This document shows positions 22,751-34,061 of a stretch of DNA of 64,000 bases, one piece after another. The notes under the pieces were generated by a model. That model was given only the letters and a program-made list of their open reading frames with translations. It did no database searches and had not been told where the DNA came from. The translations under genes were made by a program, and so were the position numbers. The stretch's first letter is position 1, and each line of letters starts with the position of its first letter. The DNA comes from Paraphaeosphaeria minitans (taxonomy: Eukaryota > Ascomycota > Dothideomycetes > Pleosporales > Didymosphaeriaceae): assembly GCA_015832175.1 (NCBI GenBank), contig WJXW01000017.1, positions 1,256,979 to 1,320,978 on the forward strand, written 5' to 3'.

Positions 22751-23578
22751 TTACCACTTCGCTTCCTTGCTTGCGGTGAAGGTCTTCAGGATGCCTACAT
22801 TCTTCTCCAACGCTGCCAACCACGACTCAAGCGCTGGTTGAACCTTGCTCTCGTCATCTCCAAGCTTGGCGTAAAAGTCCTTGCGGTATGGGGTGGCGCT
22901 CATGGCGGCGCTGAAGATGGGTTTGATGACGAATGAGTGGTGCGGCTTGAGCGTGTTGCCGTATGCGTCACGGAAGGAGTCGGAGAGCTCCTTGGTGGGG
23001 TTGGCAATGTTGTGGCGGAGGGCTTGCGCGGTGAAGTCGAGGCCACTGCGGACACGTCTGTAAGTAATTATACGCAGAGTAAGAAGAGAGATAGCATGGA
23101 AGAAAGAACGTACCGAGTCAACCATAGAAGACCCTCAGTGGCAACGTGCTTCTTCTCCTTGAGCTCGTTGATGACAAGGTCCTGGAGGGTTTCTGAGAGG
23201 GTGGGAGCAGCGAGTTGGCGGTCGCGAATTTTCTGTTTCTTTAGTATTAGACTTGTGCCAAACACATCCCGTGTTTATCCAGGTTCCTCCTTTCTAATTA
23301 CCGTTCCTCAATGACTTTCAACGCACCTTGATGTTACCGCTCATGTCATTCTTGACAGGCTTAAACGCCGCCGAGCCCAGCACATCTGTGGCACCAAGTC
23401 AACGCCACTCCAATGCCTCTACCTCCCAAGTACACTTACCAAACAAAGTAAGCAAGCTCTCAGCCGCCTCGAGAAACTCGGTGGTGGGGATCTTGTCGTC
23501 CGCTGTGATGGGTACGTTGACGAAGCTTTTCTTGAGCGTGTCGAAGTAGGTGCCACCTGGGGGGTAAGTAACAGACAT
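22751..23578 (-). CDS. Glycolipid transfer protein (GLTP/HET-C2 family)
   Basis: Four exons read from 23578 (MSVTYPPGGTYFDTLKKSF) to TAA 22751-22753; about 200 residues. The glycolipid head-group pocket is visible: the Asp, Asn and Lys of NDMSGNIKK (split by an intron after NIK), the Trp in GLLWLTRGLDF, and the His pair in LKPHHSFVIKPIF, followed by SAMSATPYRKDFYAKLG. This matches GLTP-fold proteins that move glucosylceramide-type lipids between membranes; in Podospora the family member HET-C2 also acts in heterokaryon incompatibility. At the third intron a nearer AG would add three residues (RVR) before GLDF; the downstream AG gives the family consensus. Confidence 0.94.
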
Positions 23579-24896
23579 GTTGGTATGTACTTAATGCTGT
23601 CGCTGAATTGACTGAAGTAGAGGAGAAAATGGCAGTTTTCGCAGAAGACAAGTGTGTTCAGGGTTCAGTCTGGCCATGGGAGCGGTGAGGCGCCGGCATG
23701 GTGGGGGTGCTTGGCGCGTCAAGGGGCCGAAGCGGGGCAGGTGCGGGAGCTATGACGACCACCTCCTCGAGAGAGGTGTAGGTGCGAATGTGGTATTCTA
23801 CTCCATGAAACACTGTTGACCCACGAAATTCAACAAATAACTACGGCCACCAAAAGTCTACAAACACTACAAAGTCAAATCGAGCAAGGCTAACATACAA
23901 TGATCATGACATGCCCAATGCATTCGGCCATGATGGTGCACTCACACACATAATCACCATTGAAATCCTAGCGTACACTCTGACTAGACAAAGTTGAGCA
24001 TGACTGCGAATATCACCAGTGATGGAATCGGTAGCGAAATCACAGAAGTCGTTATTGAGGTCCTGACCATACCCCGAAAAGCTCTAGCCACGCTCTTTCG
24101 CACTGTTTCACTCATCAAGTACACATATGCACACTGTATTGCGACATAAATCAATCAGCTTAAAGCGAGATATGTACAAGGCCGGTTCCAAAGCCCAGCA
24201 CGGTTACACCCTCGTCAGACACCTTCCCGCTCGACTTTACGCACTTCGACTGCTCCTCTCAAGCCCACCTCGAGCATTACGATTGCACCGAGGCGCAATG
24301 TAGATCCTGAGCTGGGGGAGCCGAGTGTGTCTGAGCCTGACCTAGTCATAGAACTGTGCTGGATGTTGAGCGGAGGGGTTTTGCGGAACCGGTGGGCGCG
24401 TTTTGAGTGCGGCGGAGATGAGGAGCTACTGATGTCAGGAAACAGTGGGGGTGGAATGCGTTGATGGTGTGTAGATGAAGAGAGAGCTGCGGATGTGTTG
24501 ATGAGCGCGGTTGAGGATCGGAGTTATTAGGCGGGCGTAAACACTGGGAATTTGGGAAGGGATGAGGGTACGAAAGGTGTGAGGAAGGCAGCGTGTAAGA
24601 ATATTCAGGATGCACTGGGGACCCATGCCGCCGATGACCGAATCTGCATGACATGAGCCAAGTCGGTACACAGTTTGGTCGTGAAGGGACGAATCAAAAT
24701 TACACACTCTTGTCAAATCATGGTGCGAAGCTCAGAAGTAACCGAGGAAGCATCTATTCGTGTGATCTGGCAGCATATAGTACAAGTTAACGCACTGGTA
24801 CATCTAGACAAAATATAAGGGTCAATGCTACCAACCCAAGCCATCTTCACATTCCGCTCGAATCAATGCTACACATGCAAAAAAAGATCAGGATAT
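23579..24896. other. Intergenic, no supported gene
   Basis: About 1.3 kb between two minus-strand genes. A plus-strand open stretch ends at about 24465 (it contains DPELGEPSVSEPDLVIELCW) and might be a decayed or unpredicted exon, but I found no start or partner exon. Confidence 0.45.
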
Positions 24897-26186
24897 CTAC
24901 TTGAGGGCCTTGATGACCGCATCGGCGTACTCGTAGGTCTTGGCCTTGCCGCCGAGGTCACCGGTGATAGTCTGTTGCAGCCGTTAGCGATGTTTCACGA
25001 AGAGGATAAGAGTTGAGAGAGATCTTACCTTGCCCTCGGCAATTGTCTTGAAGATGGCATGCTCGATGTTGTTGGCGTGGTCGCCGAGACCCATATGCCT
25101 CAACATCATCATGGAAGAGAGAAGCAGGGCCGTGGGGTTAGCGAGCTGCTTGCCCTCGATATCGGGAGCGGAACCGTGGACAGCCTCGAAAATGGAGCAC
25201 TCGTCACCAATGTTTCCGGAGGGAGTCAGACCAAGACCACCGATCAGACCAGCGCACATGTCGGACAGAATGTCTCCGTATAAGTTGGGCATGACAAGGA
25301 CCTTGTCGTTGTACGGAAGCGGATCGGTTACCATCTTCAAGCAGGTGTTGTCCAGCAACTCAGCGTCGAACTCGATGTCGGGGAAGTCCTTGGAGACATC
25401 GCGCGCGGTGGAAAGGAAGAGACCATCGGACATTTTCATGATGGTAGCCTTGTGGACAGCGCGCACCTTCTTGCGGCCAATGTCGCGTGCGTGCTGGAAG
25501 GCATAGCGGAGAACGCGCTCAGAGGCCTCGCGCGTAATGAGCTTGATGCTCTGCACGACACCGTCAACAACGACGTGCTCGATGCCAGAGTACTCGCCCT
25601 CAGTGTTCTCACGGATCAGGACAGTGTCGACGTTGTCGTACGGGGTCTTGAAGCCGACGATGCTCCTGCAGGGACGCACATTGGCGAAGAGGTTGAAGGT
25701 ACGGCGGAGAGTAAGGTTAAGCGAAACGTGGCCCTTTCCAACGGGCGTGGCGAGCGGGCCCTTGAGAGCGACCAGGTTACGCTTGACGCTCGCGATAGCC
25801 TCGTCGGGGATGACGGTCTTGCCGTCCTTGAGGCGGGGGGTGACGTCGACGGGCTCCCACTTGATGGGCACGTTGGCGGCGCTGTAGATGTCCTTGACAG
25901 ACTGCGCGATCTCGGGGCCGATACCGTCGCCCTCAATCAGCGTAACTGTGTACTTTCCATCGTTGCCCTTCTGGCCCTTGAATTTTGCGACTTCCGAGGC
26001 GTAGGTTCGCGACTGTCTCTCGATTAGCCCAGCCAATTGGGGGAAGGAGCTGTGAGCTTCGCGACCAAGCACCAGAGCTCCAGACGGTTGACTGACCTGC
26101 ACCAGAGCCGGCGTCCACCTCGAGGTCGCGGTCGTCCGTCGCAGGCATTGCCGCGCGGGGGCGGCGAAGGCGCGTCCAGCCAACAT
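24897..26186 (-). CDS. IDH1: NAD-dependent isocitrate dehydrogenase subunit 1, mitochondrial
   Basis: It starts at 26186 ([20 protein letters not shown], an Arg-rich presequence) and stops at TAG 24897-24899. The mature part shows [50 protein letters not shown], the family signature [20 protein letters not shown], and [14 protein letters not shown] final intron (GTAAGATC donor) joins AEGK to [20 protein letters not shown]. Inside the presequence region an 84-nt piece (VSQPSG... to ...LIERQ) is open in frame but carries a GTCAGT donor, a CTAAT branch-like site and a CAG acceptor. Removing it gives [16 protein letters not shown], which fits the family better. IDH1/IDH2 oxidise isocitrate in the TCA cycle; IDH1 is the regulatory subunit in yeast. 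Confidence 0.95.
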
Positions 26187-26896
26187 TGTGATGGTAGGTT
26201 GTGTGGGGTTGGTCCGATTACAGCTACGCGCCGGGTCGTAGCAGATTCGAACGGGTGGTGATGGACGGGCGGAGGTGTTGATGCTGCAACGCAAAGCTTG
26301 CGAAGATATCCCGCGGTTTGGCTGGCTGCCACTTACCTTGAATCCGGTTAGCCCGCCCGTGCTCCGGAAAGTGACTCGGTACTCGCCTCCATACTTGCTG
26401 CTCACTCTGTGGATTTTTTGGGATACTTTTTTATGTTCTTCTAAGCTTCGAAGCTTGTTACATTATCGTAACTACACGCTATTTGGCCATGCCTTTCGTC
26501 GCTGCTTGCACAGGATGACGTTGGTTTGGATGCCGTGCCAAGACTACTGTCACATGCTGCGCGATATTAATCCGGAAGGTGTGAACCACGAAGTAAATTT
26601 TGCAGCAACGAACAATCACCGAACTTCTGAGCAACCATCACAGTTCTGATACAGATTCTCATCAACACTCTAGTAAACATTATTTTGCGCCTTGCCTTTG
26701 CAACACGCGGGGGCTGTGGGGTATGGTGCACTGCGTACCCTAGGACGAGCAATGCAGCATTTACATTTTAGAGCATACATAGACTGTGTTAAGAAGTAGC
26801 CAAAAACCCGCTTCCGAACGTCCGCATGAATACCTGGGCAGCCATGAACAGACAACATGGCTTTACGAGGCCACAGACAAAGACGCAAATAGTGCT
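26187..26896. other. Intergenic, IDH1 promoter
   Basis: Upstream of IDH1 and downstream of the methyltransferase-like gene. It contains AT-richer sequence at 26400-26480 and no supported gene. Confidence 0.5.
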
Positions 26897-28104
26897 CTAC
26901 TTCTCCGCCTTCTTCCTCTGAAAAACAAACAAGCCCTCGTCCTTCCCTGCGAAACTCGGCAACGGCAGACGTAGCGTCAATTCAAACTCCTTCAATTCTT
27001 TCTCCACCCACTTATCCACCACCTGATCTTGAAAAGCCGTAAATCCATTCCCATTCTGCGTGCCCGCCACCACAATACTATCGCCCTTGAACGTTTTCAG
27101 AACAGGCCCTGTGAAGTTTCCCGTAGCCTGTGGATACACAAGCAATAGCACACACCCCTTCCCTCCATCATTATTCTTCAGATATGCAACGCCATCCTCG
27201 CGGATAGTGTCTCCCACCCAGCTAAAGCGGTACTCAGACAGCCCGTTATCGATCGGCCGGACGTCGAGAGTCTTCATGTTCTCCACTAAGGGGAAGTTCC
27301 TGAGCATGAAACTCCAGTACCCGTTCCCGGAGCCGATGTCTAGAACTGGCCTCACATCTTCTCTTGATGGCTTAGCGGGCTGTGCCAGTTTCGCGATGAC
27401 ATGCAGAGCTGCATACGTCGGCACTATGCAGCCGAAGTGGTGGTAGAATACTGGGAGGATATGATGAGCTATCTTTGTGTGTGCGGTGTTTGGCCAAGGG
27501 CCTGCCCATTCTAGTTCGTCGCAGGAGTAGGTCCAAAGGGAAAAATAAGGATTGGTGTGGGTTCGGGTTTTTTTAGCAGGTATCAGACCAGTGGAGATGT
27601 TGTGGAAGCGGTCTTGGAGGTGGTTGGAGATGTGGGCGCGGATTGTGTTGGGTCCTGAGCATGCTTTGAACGCGTTCAGGGCCTTGGGAAGGGATACTGA
27701 GGGCGAGAAGAGGCTGGTGTAAGCCGAGATCTCGTCTGGTGATGGATGGGGCGGATCGTGCTGAGATGGTCAGACAATGTTTCCCAAGCCCTTAGCAAGG
27801 TCACAATGAAATGATGAGAGATGATCAAGTCTCGCGAAGAAACTTGGCAATTGATATTACATACAAGGTTCCGATTTTCATCGTGGTACCAGTCGTGCAT
27901 ACCGTGCACCCGCTTGCCACCAACGGCTCTCTGCGTGATAGCAAGAGTTGTCTCGCCTTGTGCTCTGTAGACATAATTGTCTGATTTGGGGATGTTGAAG
28001 GCAGCTCGGATACATTCCTCGAAGTTTTTGCGATTATGCTTCGGATTGTATTTTTCGTCTGTCCACCCTTCAAGCAGCGCATCCGGACTGAAGCTCAGTG
28101 CCAT
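26897..28104 (-). CDS. SAM-dependent methyltransferase-like protein
   Basis: Two exons, 28104-27865 and 27760-26897 (intron 27761-27864, GTATGT...CAG), encode 367 residues. Exon 1 starts MALSFSPDALLEGWTDEKYN and is joined in frame at RNL to HDPPHPSPDEISAYTSLFSP. Mid-protein there is a Class I methyltransferase motif I, RPVLDIGSGNGYWSFMLRNF (GxGxG), preceded by YAALHVIAKL and followed by an acidic strand end (KTLDVRP), where SAM ribose contacts are expected. The C-terminal half (DSIVVAGTQNGNGFTAF, LPLPSFAGKDEGLFVFQRKK) is not diagnostic. The substrate is unknown and no catalytic-group residue is obvious. Similar hypothetical proteins occur in Pleosporales as far as I recall. Confidence 0.82.
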
Positions 28105-28316
28105 GACTATATCTTGCCTTCATGGGCTTCCTGAGTGAGGTTCGACACGAGGAATCTCCAGAAGGCTTCCCTATTTTAGTGTTAGTAGGTATCCTTATTT
28201 ACCCGGAGCTGTTTATGGTCCGGGCACGAATTATTCGACCTGGCAAATAAAGTGATGACGATGCACGTAGAAAGACGGGTGAACGAGGGCGCTGTTGCGC
28301 GCTAGATATCGCTTAA
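28105..28316. promoter_or_regulatory. Upstream region of methyltransferase-like gene, truncated by a transposon
   Basis: Only about 210 bp of ordinary sequence separate the start codon from a transposon end at 28317, so the element is close to or inside the promoter. Confidence 0.5.
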
Positions 28317-29107
28317 GGGCCTGTTCGGTGGGCGTGATCTCAAATCGTGATCTGGGCTTAATCTCGCCCGGTTTCAGTAAAGCGCTAGCGTAGAATTTTT
28401 TGTTAGTGTAGCTATACAAATTGTTCTAAAGACCTACTTCTAATATATCTAGATTAACCTACGTTTAGTAACTACCTATCTAAAAGTCTTATCTTATTAA
28501 ACTTTAGTATTATTAATTAATAATCCTTTATACTAACTCTAAGTACTTTAGCGTGTAAGGCGTTATAAGAGCTCTTATAGAGCTTAACGCCTACTCTATT
28601 ACTAATATTAACTCTTTTTTCTCTATTATAGACACTAGCGTTGTCCCTATTAATGTTTACAGCGTCGCTAACGCCTAGAGGAAGCTAGGGTTAGAGTCTA
28701 TAGTTACTATATATAATTAAGATTTATTTACGCCTATAAGTAGCGCTAGAGTCTTCTTTACAGCGTAAATTAACACTAAAGTTATTACTATTAATACTCC
28801 TATAACGCCTATAGGGGCCTCTCTACTAAGTATTATAGTATTAAAAAGCTCTAAGATTTAATAAAATAGACCTCCTAACTTTATACTTAGTTTAACTTAT
28901 AATCTTACGCTTAAATAGGTATAAATGTAGATCCTATTAGTACTAGTAAGGGTTAGTTTAGCTAGTTAATTACTCCTAAATTAGACCTCTATTTATAACA
29001 TTAAGATTACGCTTAAACTAAACACAGCGTGATCTCAATGTGAGCCTAACTAGATCTAGTAATCAAGATGAGATCAAGCCTCCAGATCACGTCTACCGAA
29101 CAGGCCC
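28317..29107. mobile_element. RIP-degraded TIR DNA element (PIF/Harbinger-like, MITE-sized, 791 bp)
   Basis: The left end reads GGGCCTGTTCGGT then a G/A-variable GTGATCT; the reverse complement of the right end (29107 inward) reads the same, with two G/A mismatches over 24 bp. Both ends are flanked by TAA (28314-28316 and 29108-29110), consistent with the 3-bp TWA target duplication typical of PIF/Harbinger elements. The interior is very TA-rich with no coding capacity, so it is a nonautonomous or decayed copy. The next subterminal bases on each side also share GTGATCTGG...TTGATCTC-like sequence. Confidence 0.8.
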
Positions 29108-29355
29108 TAACAGACCAGTCGTGCGCTCCGAGGTTGCAAATGCGCATTCGTCATCCCTCAGTAAGCCGCCAACGCTTGCCGACCTCGATTCCGTGTGCCA
29201 GACTTGTCAGGCCTTACTCACCATTGCAAATACTTGAGATCAAAGAAGGCTTCTCCAAAGAACTCACTGTAATAGTCTCGCACTAACCTCGCAGTGCAAC
29301 TGACAAGTATAAAGCAGCCCCACCACTTCGATGGTGCATAGGCTTCCCTTCTGAA

Positions 29356-30336
29356 ATGACAACTGGGCAAGCACAACAGCCTATAGCGCATACTTTGAAC
29401 ATCACTACCAAAAGCTTCGCAGTGCTCATTACAATTCTAGCAATCACCCTGGCGTTCTCCATATCCGTCCGCAGTGCTCTCTCTTCTGTCCTCCCTAGGA
29501 CCTTCGCCACACCCGTCCGCAGCATGGCTACCATGTCGCCCGCATCTTTGAAGATCACCAAGCGCCCCTGGTCCCAACGTGGCCATGCCGACCACGACTG
29601 GCTCTACACCTACCACACCTTCTCCTTCGCCTCCTACTACTCGCCCGATCCTCTCCACCAGTCCTTCGGCCCTCTGCGCGTTATTAACGAAGACCGCGTC
29701 AAGCCCACAACCGGCTTCGGCGCGCACTCCCACGCCGAGTTCCTCATCTTCTCCTACATCGTCAACGGTACACTCGAGCACCGGGACAGCATGGGCAACC
29801 TCGAGAACCTGAAGCGCGGCGAGGTGCAGTTCACCAGCGCAGGAACGGGCATTCGGCACTCGGAGTACAACCGCGATAACAACGACGAGGTCCACTTCCT
29901 GCAAATCTGGGCGAAGCCGAACAAGTCGAGGCTCGCGCCACACTACGAGACGAAGAAATTCACCGACGAGCAGAAGAAAGATACGCTGGTGCGCATCATG
30001 GAAGATACTAGTCGGCTGGGCGAGAAGACAGACACCTCGCCAATCGGCTTGCAGGCAGATTTGAGCATGGATGCGTCTATCCTGTCGCCGGGCAAGACTG
30101 TCACTCATGAAATCGTCGCTGAGGGCCCACGGAAAATATTCTTACAGAACATTATGCATGGACGGACGCAGCCAAAGCAAGGCGGCGCGAAGATCAAAGT
30201 CGGGGATGTCGTGTTGGGCGAGGGTGATGGTGCATACGTCGAGGGGTTGGCCGGCCCAGGAAAGGTTGAGGTTGAAAGTGTCGGGGATAAGCCTGCAGAG
30301 TTCCTTATATTTGACATGGGTACGAAGGACACGTAA
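29356..30336 (+). CDS. Pirin family protein
   Basis: A single exon of 326 residues. The bicupin core begins around TKRPWSQRGHADHDWLYTYH. The metal-binding set is complete: GAHSHAEF gives two His (about 124, 126), and GIRHSEYN gives His 168 and Glu 170. Conserved SFGPLRVINEDRV and the C-terminal pirin half (SILSPGKTVTHEI, FLIFDMG) are present. The N-terminal 60 residues are an extension with a hydrophobic stretch (FAVLITILAITLAFSISVRS) then an Arg/Ser-rich segment. They could be a membrane anchor or mitochondrial presequence, or the true start could be an internal Met (57 or 60). Pirins are Fe-binding; nuclear cofactor and quercetinase activities are reported in the family. This is the last euchromatic gene before the AT-rich block. 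Confidence 0.93.
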   Translation: MTTGQAQQPIAHTLNITTKSFAVLITILAITLAFSISVRSALSSVLPRTFATPVRSMATMSPASLKITKRPWSQRGHADHDWLYTYHTFSFASYYSPDPLHQSFGPLRVINEDRVKPTTGFGAHSHAEFLIFSYIVNGTLEHRDSMGNLENLKRGEVQFTSAGTGIRHSEYNRDNNDEVHFLQIWAKPNKSRLAPHYETKKFTDEQKKDTLVRIMEDTSRLGEKTDTSPIGLQADLSMDASILSPGKTVTHEIVAEGPRKIFLQNIMHGRTQPKQGGAKIKVGDVVLGEGDGAYVEGLAGPGKVEVESVGDKPAEFLIFDMGTKDT

Positions 30337-30854
30337 ATAGAATAGTTTTGTAAGCGGGCGACATGTGTATAACAAATTTCATCTTGTCATCTAGTAGCAA
30401 GCTAGTTCTAAGGAATGCTAATGAATTTAAGCTCACTACTATATAGTTTTACTAGTAAGGGTTCTCACCATAGATCCGCCCAATGCAGGATCTGGTGTAC
30501 GTAATATACTAATGTTAAATTAGAGCACTAGAAGCTTAAAATAATTTTAAATTATTAGATAGAATAAGTTATTAAATCTAAGAGGGTAGCTAGTCCTAAA
30601 GGGTTAAGATTAGTTCTTAGGTAGGAGTATTTAAAATATAATACTAATCCATGCAAAGTTTATTAGATAGGCTTATAATGAAAAACTCACTTTAATATTA
30701 CTTTAATATATAATATTACCCTTAATTTTTAGTTATTGTGTTACTTAATATTAAAAAAACAATTTATAGAATTATAATACTATATTTAAGTAAATAGTAT
30801 TTACCTATTTAAGAAAAAGTGTAAAACGACTAACTACTATAGTGTAAAGGTTAG
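30337..30854. other. Gene-rich to AT-rich boundary with an LTR scrap
   Basis: Base composition falls sharply after about 30.40 kb. A 61-bp piece at 30570-30630 matches, on the minus strand, the 3' end of the gypsy LTR described below (TATTAAATCTAAGAGGGTAGC-like start) and is a truncated remnant. Nothing else could be identified. Confidence 0.7.
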
Positions 30855-31303
30855 TGTTGGTTTGGCTTAATCTATAATTAAGTATTTAAGGGTTAATAGT
30901 ATACTATTGTGTAAAGGGTAAGAAGTAGGTTTAATTAATTACGTCTAGTCTATTATACAAAGGGGCACTAAGGACCTTATAAAGTCTCTGCCTCTTAGCG
31001 CTAACCTAAGCAGTGGGTCCTTGTGCGGGTCCTTATAGGTAGGTAGGCCTATATTTTACTTAGTACTATTTATATAATAAACTATATAAATACTACTAAC
31101 TTTTCTTTTGTGTAATAGCTTATATCTATTATATACTTCCCTTTTCTGTTCTTCTTTATCTATACAGTTAGCCTTCCCTATTAGAATAGGTTATAAGGTA
31201 GGTATAGTGTTACTATATAGTAGAGGTCTTATTTACACCTACTCTTGTGTAAATAGGTAGTAATAGCTAACTTACTTAGTTCTTACTTTATCCTTTTATA
31301 CAG
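30855..31303 (-). mobile_element. Gag-only LTR element N, copy 1, 3' part
   Basis: A complete 238-bp LTR in minus orientation (30855-31092) is followed by about 210 bp of internal sequence. At 31303 it is interrupted by gypsy element A and resumes at 40866. Identity is shown by comparison with the full N copy at 34062-37036, including the CCAAACCAACA end and the CACTTAGTGCTATTTATACA-like start region, allowing C/T and G/A changes. Confidence 0.85.
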
Positions 31304-31713
31304 TGTTACGTACCAGATAACAACGTGGGACTCGGGCGCTTATAAAGGTGTGATGAAGCAACAATAGGGTTATAAATGTAATAAAGAGACACTAAGCAAC
31401 TTAGATTAGGTTACGTAATGTGCTTAGTTACTTAGCAGCACTAAGTAGTAGAGTAGGTTACGTAAAGTGCTTAGTTACTTAGTAGCACTAAGTAGCGGAG
31501 TAGCCTTAGTATATAGAAACGCGAGGATAGGCTCTCTATACTTGTGTTTAATCTGTTTATTAATCTATTGTTTAGATTCTAGCAGACTAAATTGTTAACT
31601 TGTTACACTTTATAAGATACTATTATATTAATAAGACTTTCTACCTTCTATAAGTACTCCTACCTAAGAACTAACTTTAACCCTTTAGGACTAGCTACCC
31701 TTTAGATTTAACA
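31304..31713 (+). repeat. 5' LTR of gypsy element A
   Basis: It begins TGTTACGTACCAG and ends TTTAACA. The U3 part carries a directly repeated 47-bp unit (31410-31456 and 31457-31503) built around GTTACGTAA and CTTAGTTACTTAG, possibly an enhancer repeat. Confidence 0.93.
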
Positions 31714-31829
31714 TCTTAAACACCCTTAATATAAGTACTTCATAAACTCCTACCTCTTCTACAGCTTTAGGTGCTACTAAGATTACTCCTATAAAAGATA
31801 GTAGTAAGGCGTATAAACCTAATCTCTAC

Positions 31830-34056
31830 TTTAGTAAACAATCTTAAACTAATGTCTAAATTCTCTAGTTAGACCTCTACTTCTTTGACTTAGATAAACC
31901 TTTTAAAGATAAAAAGAAGGTTATCTTCGCAGTAATATATATGCGAGGAGATACAGGATTATAGATTTATCTCTACCTTAAAAAGTACCTAGGAATAGAC
32001 CACAATAATAATGACAATAATTACACAAACAAGTATACTAATATAGTTAATATTATTAAGGATTATAATAACTTTAAGAAATGCCTTAAACAACTCTTTA
32101 GGATTATTAATAAGGACTCTATTATAAAAGCAAAGATTTAGACTATAACTTAGAAGTAATTAGTAGCTAAGTATATAGCTAAGTTTTACAGATACGCTAT
32201 ATAACTTAACTAGGACAATAAATCTCTTTAGGATATATATAAATAAGGACTTAAATAGAAACTACGTAAAGAACTCTTATATAGTAGTGCGCGAATTACT
32301 AACCTTAAAGAACTATATAAAGAAACTATTAGAATTAACAAAGAATAGTTTTTACTGTAATAAGAGCTCTACTAAAACCCTAGGGCGATAAGCTTTAGAC
32401 AACTAGTAAAAGTAGTTTATAAGAACCTTGTTAGAATCGTCTAAAAGCAATAGCTAAGGAACTACTAGAGATACAAACTAATAGAAGATGTCTAGTTTAA
32501 CTACTTAGGCAAAGGAAAAGGAGGAAAGATAGGCCCTAAGCAGCCTAATAAACGCGTCTCTAATAGAAGTTAATAACTAATAACTAAGACCTGTAAATGC
32601 TTTATATATAGCAAACTAGGCCATATAGCTAGGAACTATAGATTAAAGAACAAAGTCTATTAAACTAAGTTAAATATACTAACTATTAAGGACTAAGAAC
32701 CTAATAAGGAATAAGAAGTTATTATAACACTATTTAGTTACTAATACGTTATACTTAAGTAAAGTAAGCAATTAGATTTACCTAACTTATAACTATACGA
32801 AGATCTAGAAGATAACTTTAATATATACTATAACACAGAAGACGTAGAAGAGATACTAAGATTTCCTACTTCTTACCTACAAAGTAGGCGGGAAGAAGAC
32901 AACCCTATGTTACTTAAGTATAAACTAAATGTTTAGGACTATATAGAACCCTACTAGGCACTAAAAGGGATACGACCCTATAAAAATAAGGAATTAGACT
33001 ACGTACTAAAGTACTACCTAGACTACTAAAATCCTATATACTAATTCTGTATGTAGACGTATTGCGAAGAACTAATATACGCATAATATAAGATAGAGAA
33101 AGAGGAGAATAAGAAATAACCTAGAAGGAAACTACGCTATAGATAGATATAGATAGACTACTCTATCGCAGCTTACAATAAACACCTCTAGGATAAATAA
33201 TAAGTAAAATACTTTCCTCACCTTGCGCTAAAGGGTAATAAATACTATAATATGCTTATTAATAGAGACTACATACAACTATACTAGTACACGTGTCTAA
33301 ACTAAGACTATAAATACCACTATATAGCTAAATATTTAGACAGCTTTGCAAATTGCCCTACGTAAGAAGTAATAACAGAACTACTAATTTAACTAGTATA
33401 TAGGAATAGTAAAGACTATAGAAGGAAAAACAGAAGAATATCCTTATAGGAAAAAGAAGAAGATAATCTACACAAGCCACGTACTTAAGAATAATAATAG
33501 AAGCAGATGCTTAGAAACGTATACTAGGCACTAGAACTTAACTATAACCTATATAAATAGATGTCTTTTTTAGGCCTAAACTTAGATAAGAAAATACCTT
33601 TATTAAATTAAATACTACAGTAAGTATAGTATTAGTTAAGCTACTAGTATAGCTTAAAGGAATATAGGCTTAAGCTCTTATAGACTTAGAAGTAGGAAGG
33701 AACTTTATATTTTATTAGATAGTAAGATAAGCAGGACTTATAATATTAGAGAAAAAAGTACCCTATATTGTCTATATTACAAATAGATCCCTAATGCCTA
33801 AGATACCTTAGATATACTAGGAGGTTACTACCACAATAACAGTCTAAGGACATAAAGAGGAACTTACTTTAGATGTCTTACTAGGATCTAAGTATAAGTT
33901 AGTTTTAGGATTACCTTAGTTAATAATACACAACCTATAGATTAACTAGGGTATAAAGAAAATATTGTTTAAACGCTGCAATTATATATTATAAGTAAAG
34001 CCTACGTATTAACTAAAAATAATAGTAGATAAGGGAGTTATTAACAACATAATACT
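31830..34056 (+). pseudogene. Degraded gag and protease of gypsy element A
   Basis: Ignoring stops, the frame reads a charged gag, then a zinc-knuckle remnant near 32590-32640 (KLGHIARN after a Cys-containing start). The protease strand follows at about 33655-33700, where the related copies read a LIxLG-type active site. Many Gln and Trp codons are now TAA/TAG, as expected from C to T changes at CpA. It is interrupted by N2 downstream of the protease. Confidence 0.75.
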
Positions 34057-34061
34057 GTAAC

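Noticed and set aside
28231..28419. 62-codon minus-strand frame across the left transposon end
   Set aside because: It spans the TIR of the Harbinger-like element and its host flank; no protein features.
1..30336. Secondary-metabolite cluster in the gene-rich half
   Set aside because: SDR, MDR, methyltransferase-like and MFS genes are present but scattered among housekeeping genes (IDH1, IMP2, GLTP, SERINC), and no PKS, NRPS, terpene synthase or pathway regulator is seen.
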